Shown piece by piece: positions 55,125 to 64,000 of a stretch of DNA of 64,000 nt (position 1 is its first letter; each line of letters opens with the position of its first letter). The stretch comes from Paracyclopina nana. Lineage: Eukaryota > Arthropoda > Copepoda > Cyclopoida > Cyclopettidae. The stretch spans positions 6,324,001 through 6,388,000 of the forward strand of contig JAGUCH010000001.1 of assembly GCA_019096065.1 (NCBI GenBank), written 5' to 3'. Made by a program: the position numbers and the translations under genes. The notes beneath the pieces were generated by a model. It was given only the letters and a program-made list of their open reading frames with translations, made no database searches and had not been told where the DNA came from.

Positions 55125-58100
55125 ATGGCCAAGTTCAAGAGCCTGTCCAACATGTGCTGGACCCTCACGCTGCTCATGGTGTCCCTGTTGCAAGTGATGC
55201 CAGGTAAGATGAATACAGATACATTTTTGCCCCTGATGCTGGCAGTAAAGGGAAAACGCGAACCCAAGATTGGAAGATACTTTTTATTACTCTTTGGGGA
55301 TAATGTTAGGCCAATGGCGGAGCTATAGATAGCTTTGGGCTATAGTAGCACAATGAATGGTTTTCTAATGAAACGAACAAAAAAACCAGCCAGCCTTTTT
55401 TAGCGGTTCCTATTTAAGCTACTATGGCTAGAAGCACATCGATTTTGAAGAAGCCATATTGGCCCAAAATTTAGCACCCTAAATAACGATCGTTGCTGCA
55501 GGACTTGACCATTGTGCGCCGTTGTAGTTGTAATAGAAGGGTGCAAGCCAAGAAGGAAAGGCTAAGTTTTCATTTGCAATAAATGTCAAAAATGGCCCAA
55601 AAAAGCTTTGTGGGAAGGCCGCCGCTCGAGAAAGTCCAATAACGTAATCCTTTGGAGAATGTATTCCTTTGGAAGATACTACTACTCCTATGTGCTCCTG
55701 AATACGCCTAGTACGTAATGAAAATACGCTTGGGATTTGTAATCTCTTCCTTCACGAGAAGGGAAAAAGACAGTGAAATAAGACGAAGGCTGATAAATGG
55801 GCGTTAAAAGGCCTACTATCGCTTTAGTATTGGTGAAATGCCATACATTTTCCACTTTGGGGCGGAATTCCAATTTGGAACTTGCGAAATTGTCTGCCAT
55901 AATACACCAGGCTGCATTAAAATTCTGCCTCTGATACAGGAAGCAATTAAAAGCAGCAGCAGCAGGAAAAAATTTTCTTCCCTGATTTCGGAAGTCATGA
56001 ACGAGAGAGAAGTTGGGCAAAGAGCTTGTAAAATTCCTGAATGGTTTACTTGCGCTCGGAGCATGCAGTCATCAGCTTTGATGAGGTTGAGTTTTTTGCC
56101 AGGCAACAGTGCAGTCACATCTAATGGAGTTTATGCCATAACAAACCATTCTTTTCAATCCACCCATTTTGTCGAACCATGACTCCGTTAGTTTTCTGGC
56201 GGCAAGTCCACTTGCTTTCAAGCCATCTTTCCTTGATTTTAAAGTAAATCGACGACAACTGCAAGCTGTAGTGCCATGGCGTTGTTTAAGTTTCCAAGCA
56301 ACGAAGTTTCCATTCCCCCGTCGATTGTCAACTTGAAGACCGACCTTTCCTACGAGATATAGTTGTGCAAAAATTAGCATGTGTTCGACACCCATATACT
56401 ATACCTTTTATGTGTCTCTGAGAAAGAGCTAAGTTCGGTCAGCAGGAAGGAGTGTGCGGCACAAGTGGCCGCAAGCGTCATTATGATCACTTTTAACACA
56501 ATGGCTTAGTCTCTTCTGGAGATTTCATAGTGACCCAGCCACGGTCATTATCGATTCTTATGTAGTTCCATCGCAACCCGCTCAGTACATAAGAAACGAT
56601 AATGACCGTGGCTTGGTCACTATGAAATCTCCAGAAGAGGCTAAGCCAATTTTGACAACGTGTCATCATCTACTGTTTATGATTGTCTGTAGTTTGTCGA
56701 TCCGTTCGTGTGTCTTGTTTAAAAAAGAAGAATTATTGCACTGCTTCTGTTTTTGTTTAGTAAGTGCCGCATCAACAATTTTGCAATTCTTTGATCAAAA
56801 GTGCATTTTTTCCCCTTGCAATCTGCTCGCTTTCAGCCATTTATCATGTTCAGCTGTTTGGCTAGATAAGGCAGCAGATTCATCAAGTAAAGTTGATGTT
56901 GCTGAGGCATCAATAGAAAAAATAGCTGCAAAGTTTGCTTATTTCGACTTTTCACGTTGCTGCCATTTATTCTCATTTGCTATTATTGCCAAAAACTTGC
57001 TAGGAATACATACATTGTGCATGTATACAGCGCTGTTGCCTGTACAAACCTTGCTTTCTTTTCTTGGAGGAAAACTAGCAAGCTTCTTTGGTTGGGCTAT
57101 GAAATATATCTTATAAGTAATCTGAACGTCAAAAGTGCATCTTGGGCCCTGCCAACTTACATATTGGATCCCTGCTAGTGTAAGCGACCGCAATTTATTA
57201 TGCTTGAAGGTGTTGCGAAAATCTGCACATATTCCGACGCCGTCGTCGTGTTATTTAGGCACCATACCGATCAATTTCACTACCGCAAGGAATGCATTTC
57301 TTGGTACGTGTAGTATGCTAATGCGATTTCATTTTGAGTGAATAATGCTGTAAAGGGGACTGTTTTGGGTGAGTGGAAAGTTGGACGACATTGCTAATAA
57401 TTTGAATTTTGTGCAATAGAAGAAAGGAGAAGTTGAAAACGCAATAATAAATTGCGTAGTAATGTTCTAGCTCAGCTCGTGAGATGCTTTGATTCCTCCA
57501 TGATAAATGAACAAGTTTGTCTGGGAATTCGTGAGATGCTGATGCCTAAGGTAGGCAAGCGCATAAAATGTTTAAAGGAGAGAATGGTGCCATTTCCGTT
57601 CCTTCATTCGGTAAGCAAACTCGCTCTCTCTCCCTCCTATGATGTTGGAAGAAGTATACATACAAGAATGTGATGATTAATTTGTGCGGCTCAAGCTTTC
57701 TCTGGTTGAAGGCAAACATGAGCGATTTTGAGGAGCATTGTCGCTTACAGCAACATACAGCTAGATCAAGAGAATTATGAACTCTAAAGGATCAACTTAT
57801 CTTCACCAAGCCTGCTCACAATTTTCTGAATCAGTCCATATTTGATAGGTGTACGCGAAAGCAGGGAAAACTGCAGAAGTGAAAGACTTTGCTGCTACCT
57901 AGCTTACTGCTTATGTGTTGCATTTGGTGAATGCCGCTTACGGCGATCTACTGGTCTTGAGCATCATGAAAGATTAAGCAATGCATGTCATTGTGGGCTA
58001 TTTTTTCCCTCTCTCTCTCTCTCTCTCAACTTTCGGCTCATTTCTTTTGCATGTAATAGAAGATTCCCATCTTATCTGACAAGAGCCCTCGGGGTTAGAC

Positions 58101-61100
58101 ATGAATGCAGTAGTTTTTGGCTGAAATGCAGGATAGCTCCTCTTGGTTCGGGATGGCCAATACCCAAATGAGAGGCAAATGCAGTGGGACACCCATACAA
58201 ACTTTTGTGCTAAGGTCCAGATCTAGCCCTGTTGTTATTGTTCTACACACAACTAATGGTTGGTTTTCTCTCTTTTCATGCCCTTACAGTATACTTGCTG
58301 CCTCTTTTCTTCCTCGAAATAGAATTTACTTTGGGCTTTTCTCGGTTTTTTACCCGCACATTAGGTGACTTTCTGCTGCCGCGGATTTTGCCAATAGCCT
58401 TGTTGATGCTCTTTGTCACCATCGTGGCAGTAAACAATTGTCTACTAGCACTAGTTGGTTTATTGCCAAAGCAATACTAGCTTCCAGTTCTTCAGGGATT
58501 GCTGGTCACAATTTTATATATGACTCTTCTTCCTTCCCACCATTTATGTGACTATTTTCCACGCGTGAAACCCGAAAATTGGTGTGCTGGTTGATAAATG
58601 GTTTGTCAAAACTAGGTTGTATGGCCTCAACTGCAATGAGAAGGGATCGAGTCGCAATAAAAGATTCATCGATCTGAATTGCGGCTGCCACAAACAGAAA
58701 AGTTTTCTATTGCAGTAATTCAAGGCCTGAAAATTCTGATGGCTCTCTTTTCTTGACGATACTTTCTAACCAGCATGCTTTCAATACTTTTGGGCGGCTA
58801 ACTTTAAATGAAGTAGTTTATGAGAGCTACCAACTTTTTGTATGGATATTTTCATTTTGCTCCAAAACAATTGCTTCGCCGGCTTTTATGTGAAACCTAA
58901 AAAATGAGACCAACTGCAAATAAGAGCTTTCACGTCTTTTAATATCAAAGCAGCTCGAGCCAATAACACACCCGAAAAAGGCCTGAAGCTCAATACAAAT
59001 CAAATATACCCACTCTCCTCGTCTCATTCATCTTAAAAAGAAATAAAAGCAGCGCTTCCTCCTCCTCCAAATGAAAAAGACATTTCTTCTCACTGTGCCA
59101 TCTTTCACGACCAGAAAAACGAAGGAAAGGGGATACATGTGAAAGTTTGGAAAAGCTTCGCCGCTTCAACAAGATTTTTGCTCTTTTTGCGGACTAGTCA
59201 GCATTCCGCACCACGGTCGTTTTGTGTTTGTTTGTTTCTCACATGCAATTGTTATTTTCTGCTAGTAGCATCCAATATATACGAGGACGAAGAAAACAAT
59301 AAGGCGAAGACATGTCTGCGTACCATCCGGAAAATCGCTTGACAGGTTTAAGAAAGCTCAGGAACATCCATGATTATTGTTTGTTTGCCTTTTTTGTAGC
59401 ATTCCTCCATTTCCGACTTTTTTCCAGGTCATTTCTCGAAGTCGTTGTCTGGAGTAAGAAATCGAATTCAGTGCGTCAAATGCAGATGCTGAACCCGCCT
59501 GTACAGCTTTATGTAGCTTGCTTATTCTCTCTTCCAGTAGCAGCAAAGAAACAACAGTTGGCGCCGATTTCTTATGCCGATTGGTCGTCTCATTTTTGGC
59601 TGTAAGCTTTGCATTGGAGTCTTTGTGAGCGAAAACGTACGTGATTTTGGAACCACGCCGAGGATAAGTTGTTGCTTTCCTTAGATGTGTGGTACATTTT
59701 TTCTTCTCTAACGCAGATGTTCTATTGCGGCTTGGCTTTCGTCTTCCCATTCGTAAGAACCGAAATGGTTGCAAAATATTTGAATCCAGCCTAGCCATGA
59801 CCGAGTAGCTGCTCCTGCTTTCCTGAATGACGATGGTTTCTTTTGAAAGACCACTGAGCTCTTCTTGATGAGACAAACACAAAACAGGACCTTTCATCTC
59901 GGCAGAATCTGGGGCAGCTTTGAACCTGGGCTTACATAGCCGCAGCTGATGCCGGTTCAAAAGATCTGTAAAAATGTGCTTTTTTCTACGAGTATTTCTA
60001 ATCTTCACTCAGCCTGCCATTAGCTTCTGTTCCATTCTTGAAAAATGTCGCGCCCATTACAGCCTAGGGAAGAATGAGCTCTTGAAATGGCTCAGCAGCT
60101 AGCCGCGCGCGCTTAAATGAGGTGCCGCCGTGGGCCTATTCAATTTAAAAGGGACTGGTGTGCTCAAGATTCGGCAGGCGTTTCTCAGATGCTGCCTTAG
60201 ATCCGGACCAGTCACGGTCAGACTTAATTTGAATTTTTATTAGCTTTCTTCTCCCCCCTCTTGTATGCTATATAGAAGTAAAGCTACATAACTGCAACAG
60301 TGAAGAGAGGCTCTCCCTAGTTATGCATATAGTAGGATATCTCTCATGTGTGATGTAGTGTTGCTCCATATCTGTGGTGAGCTAGCTGCTGACCAAGACA
60401 GACTCGTCTCTGAACGTGTATTGACAGACACATTCAAACAGACTTGTGAATGCATAACAATCTTCAGGTTGTTGTGTTCCTCTTCTCCCTTTTTACGACG
60501 TCCATGCCACACAGTACAAGCTGTTTTCATAAGCTTAGCTGCTCGTGAACTTAAATGATCACGCACAACTACTGGGAGGTTTTGCTGGGACACTTCAGCG
60601 TAATTGGATTTTGGACCAAAATCTTCATGGTAATCCGCAGCCTCGAGATCTCTATCACCCCGGGCCGTTTTTAACTGTGCTTAAAGGAGAAACCTTTTTC
60701 CAAAGTGCTCTGATATGATTGTCGAAAACTCGATCCAAAAATGTCGAGGTGCCAAAACAAATTGGTTTCTTTAGTGCAATGCCTTGTATCTTCTTCTTCG
60801 TATCCTTAAATGAGTGGCACATCTACATTCAGTGTGAGGTCGTCTCGTTTTCCTCAGTGGTGGTGAGCCAGATTGAGAAAATGGCTTGCAGACGCACGCA
60901 CCCACAAGCAAGCTTATTTCCTGAAAAAGGTGCAGTTGGGCGTGCCTATCTGACTAACAACAGGCATCACAAGAGATGCCAACTGCAATTCCAAAGCCCC
61001 TACTCGGTGTCGTTCCAAAAAAGGCCCCTAGCATGATAACACTCAAAAGAGAAAGGCATCACGATTTTGTATCATGTAAATACATCCGCGTAGAAGCAGG

Positions 61101-63790
61101 CAATTAATTTGGGCATATTGCAGCATTGAGCGTACGGCGTACATGCTCCGTGTATCTTTCATGTAAATACACGAAGCCCGAATAAGACCTAATAAGCGTG
61201 GATATCTTATGCACAATTGAACGCACCGACGAAAGCAGCGGGAGGGAATTGTACTTTCACAAAGCTCTTCTTCTCAGTCTCAAATAAATTTTATGATGAA
61301 GGCTGTTTGGTTGAAACTTTTTATTGTTGTCGAAAGAGCACTCGAGATGTTTTTGTCTCCTGCTCTCCTTTGAAGTAAATCTTGATCTCATTTAATGACA
61401 TTACTATTGTACTTCAAAAAATAGCTTCCTGTCTTATTTTCTGTTCCTCTCTGTTGACCACCTCAGTGGGCACAATTGATTGTGAAATACTGCCTGGGCT
61501 TGTATTTCAAGACGCTTCGTCGTCGATAAATGGGCTGCAATGGCATCGTCGTCTGGCCAGCCAAATACAGATTTATGGCTTCTGCTGAATGCATGCTGTG
61601 GTCATTTTTTGGGTGCAAACGCCTCATGGCTGGCTAGCATTATATATTTATTTGAGCTTAAATAGCTGCTGGCTGCAATCTCCTTCTTGGCCCTGAGAGA
61701 TTGAAATATATGACAGCAAGGCTATGTCGACATTGTCCTGTATTGACTGTAGGCACAAGATGCCATCCGCACTTAACTCAATTAGGTTTCCATGGCCTTT
61801 TTGTCTTTTCTAAAAGGACGAAGAAGGCAGAAAAGTAAGTGTTCAGATTGCATGTCAAGATGTCGGCGCATTGTGAAGCTGCCAGAAACACAATGGATAT
61901 GAAATGAAACCTTATGGAAAAACTTTTATGTATGATGCCATAAGTGCACTTACCCAGGTTTTCTTTTTTACTTCTTCTATGAGCTGAAAAGGTAGCATTA
62001 GCGTGGATCTTGACATCCACATACGGTGATATTTTAGAGCTGTGTGGAGGAGAAAAAAAGTTAACCATTTTGTTGCAGTACTTTATCAGGGCCTACTGGG
62101 CTGTATCCTGTATAGGTTTTTCCTGTTTTTCACGCTACAGTTGGTAAGCTCTTGCTGCAGTAAAGACGATTTCTATTACGATAGTTTGTTCTATTTTCAG
62201 TTATTATTGGTTTATCTAATTGCGCATTTCCTGACCACCAAGATGCTGTGAATGCACGTTTGCTGAGCTTTCTTCTTCCCGTCGATTTTTGTTTGACGTT
62301 TGTGCAGTTCATTTTTTTCGATGATTTATTAGTGCATACTAATGATCCAACCAACCAAATCTGACATCCAGTGGAGCAAAGTCAATAGATTATGCTACTT
62401 TGTCTCCTCTCGCATAGAAGAACAAACGACCACAGTTCTGCTGCAACTTTTCCTCCTTTGTCAGCTCTCATGATCTTTAAAATATTATGGCATTTTCGAG
62501 CTAAGCTCAAGGAGTTAAACCGAGCATAGCTTTTTCTTGATATCTTTTGGAAGACAGCTGCGAAGAAAATGCTTGATTTGGAAGCTTTGAATATGTTTTC
62601 ATCTTGAACAACTATCTCCTCCCACACTTTTATTGATGTGAGACTTTTGAGGCTTGTGGTCATCGCAACTGGAAAAAATGTAGCTGCCGTGAGATGAGTG
62701 GCGTTGAAGTAAGTTATGGGGAAACTTTCCAACCAAAAGCTGCCAAAATAAGAACGAAAGCAATAAGCTACTTGGCAAACTTGTGCGAAAAAGGGGAATC
62801 TTCTTTCTTCACAGTCGAGTTTTGACCTCTAGCTTGCACGCATCGATGAGCTATTCTTGTGTATCCTTAACTAGATGTCCGCAGAAGCAACTAAAAACCT
62901 GTGCAGTTTCTTTTCACATTGAGTTGACACTTGAGATTTCACAAGTACCACCAGGCTTTGCCAAAGATGCTGGTATGTGTCAAAACCATGAAAAATCTTT
63001 TTCGTGTTGGCAGCCGCATTCAGAGCTGCACCACTGTTCGTAGTAGTGACGTCGGTAGCTGAGAGTTTTCATTTGCGAAAAAAGTTTGCTTTTGTTTGCA
63101 ACTTTCGATGCTTTCTTCTTCATTGAAGCTCTCTTCGTGCGGCTCCAATACAATGGGAAAAAATTGTGCGTCGTTAATTAATTAGTCCTGTAACTTTAGT
63201 AATTGTAGGACAAAATGAGGCTTATCAGCTGGTTTAGGTCTTGGCTTTCTGTAAGTTAGAAATATGGTTTGTGTCACGTGACCTTGGTGGAAGCAGGAAA
63301 TTATAAATGACTTAGAAGATCGCTATGTTTGGCTCATTAGCCATCTAGTGATGCCAGTCGTAGGAAATATTTCATTGCTTAGTTACGCATTTTTAGCTTT
63401 CACTTCAAGCCATCATCATCCTAGTTAACCGAACAGGCCTGCTTTCTAGCTGCTTAGTCAATTAATTTTCTTGTGTGTCCCTGACAGAGAAGTCATTAGA
63501 TCATGGCAAAAAAAATCTTACTATCTTTAGGGAATGGCAAATGGACTAGAGAATATTCAAGTGCACTGCTGCGGTTTTTATCGCCCCATTGCACTTCTCT
63601 CTATTTTTTTGCAAAGGAAATACAAGGCTAATGTTCCTCTCTGCTTATTCTAGGTTTGTGCTCCCAAGAGGAGGAGAGGCTGGTGCGTGACCTTTTTCGA
63701 GGCTACAACAAGCTTATACGACCTGTGCAAAACATGACGCAGAAGGTAGAGGTCGCCTTCGGATTGGCTTTCATTCAGCTCATCAATGTG
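55125..63790 (+). CDS. nicotinic acetylcholine receptor beta1-like subunit, first two coding exons (partial)
   Basis: This is a subunit of a cys-loop, acetylcholine-gated cation channel of the postsynaptic membrane. Exon 1 (55125-55203) encodes a 26-residue signal peptide with a hydrophobic Thr-Leu-Thr-Leu-Leu-Met-Val-Ser-Leu-Leu core. It ends in phase 1 at a GTAAGA donor. Exon 2 (63654-63790) follows a CTTATTCTAG acceptor in matching phase. It starts Gly-Leu-Cys-Ser, then reads EEERLVRDLFRGYNKLIRP and ends in QLINV, the N-terminal helix and first strand of the ligand domain. The sequence is much closer to insect beta1 than to alpha subunits, which have LYDDLLSNYN here. The rest of the gene lies beyond the right edge. 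The intervening 8.4 kb intron has few transposons. Confidence 0.87.
56503..56647. mobile_element. MITE family B subfamily copy in nAChR intron 1
   Basis: A 145-bp palindrome, GGCTTAGTCTCTTCTGGAG to the inverse, with AAT duplicated at both borders (56500-56502 and 56648-56650). It has the same length as family B, the same GGCT end and a related core (CATCGCAACC, ACATAAGAAACGATAA). The arm sequence is different, so it is a subfamily. A 167-codon plus-strand frame (56613-57116) starts inside it and is probably chance. Confidence 0.8.
59358..60057 (-). CDS. candidate unrecognised gene nested antisense in the nAChR intron
   Basis: An unusually long open frame runs to a stop at 59358 on the minus strand, 201 codons from a good acceptor (CATTTTTACAG, exon start 59965). 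A short first exon, 60057-60009, begins ATG, ends at a GTGAAG donor in phase 1 and joins in frame. That gives about 218 residues with a 43-nt intron. The protein is basic and rich in Ser, Lys and Arg (RMGRRKPSRNRTS, RRGSK). A C-terminal stretch around S-L-L-L-L-E-E-R-I-S-K-L-H-K could be helical. I recognise no family. A chance frame of this length is unlikely but possible, and the intron model is tentative. Confidence 0.35.
60060..63653. other. remainder of nAChR intron 1, nothing recognised
   Basis: Frames up to about 116 codons occur on both strands without recognisable motifs. No inverted-repeat element was found. Distal regulatory sequence of the receptor gene would be expected in such a long first intron. 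Confidence 0.4.
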
Positions 63791-64000
63791 GTTCGTATCT
63801 TTCTCGTTTTTCTCTCTTTTTCAGTGCAGGCACTTAAAAAGATATTCGGCAGAGTTCATGCGTGCATAACAAGTAGAGTTGTATTTGCAAAATCCTCTGT
63901 AGGCATATTTTTATACCCCTCATTTTTTTACGTCATCGTTTAATACGATTTTTATGAATGGCACTTCTGCCTTCACTGAATTATTTCACAAAAGCGTCAA
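63791..64000 (+). other. start of nAChR intron 2
   Basis: A GTTCGT donor follows the QLINV codons at 63790. The next exon, expected to start with the Asn-Glu-Lys-Asn-Gln region of the ligand domain, is not reached before the window ends. Confidence 0.6.

Noticed and set aside
63654..63943. nAChR exon 2 as a 95-codon frame running to 63943
   Set aside because: Similarity stops exactly at QLINV, followed by a GT donor. The downstream codons are intron read-through.

Overview
This 64 kb window is nuclear DNA from an animal, most likely an arthropod. Genes are split by GT-AG introns, and exons recovered by hand give five recognisable genes: a calaxin/neuronal-calcium-sensor type EF-hand protein, the peroxisomal AAA ATPase PEX1, the CREB coactivator CRTC, a ThDP-dependent enzyme that reads as sulfoacetaldehyde acetyltransferase (Xsc), and the first two coding exons of a nicotinic acetylcholine receptor beta1-like subunit. 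The receptor N-terminus is very close to the insect beta1 type. I cannot name the species. No bacterial gene organisation (operons, Shine-Dalgarno sites, CRISPR) is present.

Layout. 1-12.2 kb: no gene recognised; it holds a 2.2 kb foldback transposon (6740-8924, 10-bp target duplication) and small MITEs. 12.2-14.3 kb: EF-hand gene, minus strand, 5 exons. 14.4-30.1 kb: gene-poor and packed with inverted-repeat elements. These include a 1.6 kb palindrome carrying tRNA-like sequences in both arms (19181-20789), a TTAA-flanked piggyBac-like element (27285-28519), and at least five MITE families with 3-bp target duplications, some nested. 30.1-39.7 kb: PEX1, minus strand, 14 exons. 40.9-45.3 kb: CRTC, minus strand, 14 or 15 exons. 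46.7-49.7 kb: Xsc, minus strand, 4 exons. 49.7-55.1 kb: nothing recognised. 55.1 kb to the end: nAChR exon 1, an 8.4 kb intron (with a possible nested antisense gene at 59.4-60.1 kb), exon 2, and the start of intron 2. The receptor gene runs off the right edge.

The genes do not form one pathway. PEX1 is peroxisome import machinery, CRTC is cAMP/energy-responsive transcription, the EF-hand protein and the nAChR are signalling or ciliary proteins, and Xsc is a taurine-sulfonate catabolic enzyme otherwise typical of bacteria. Xsc is the most surprising item. It has three introns, one carrying a host MITE found elsewhere in the window, and it lies 1.4 kb from CRTC, so it is resident in this genome and not contamination. 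Its exon 2 has a single-base frameshift in an A-run, so it is either a recent pseudogene or an assembly error.

Exon borders were worked out by hand from splice consensus and reading phase. No alignment or database search was run.
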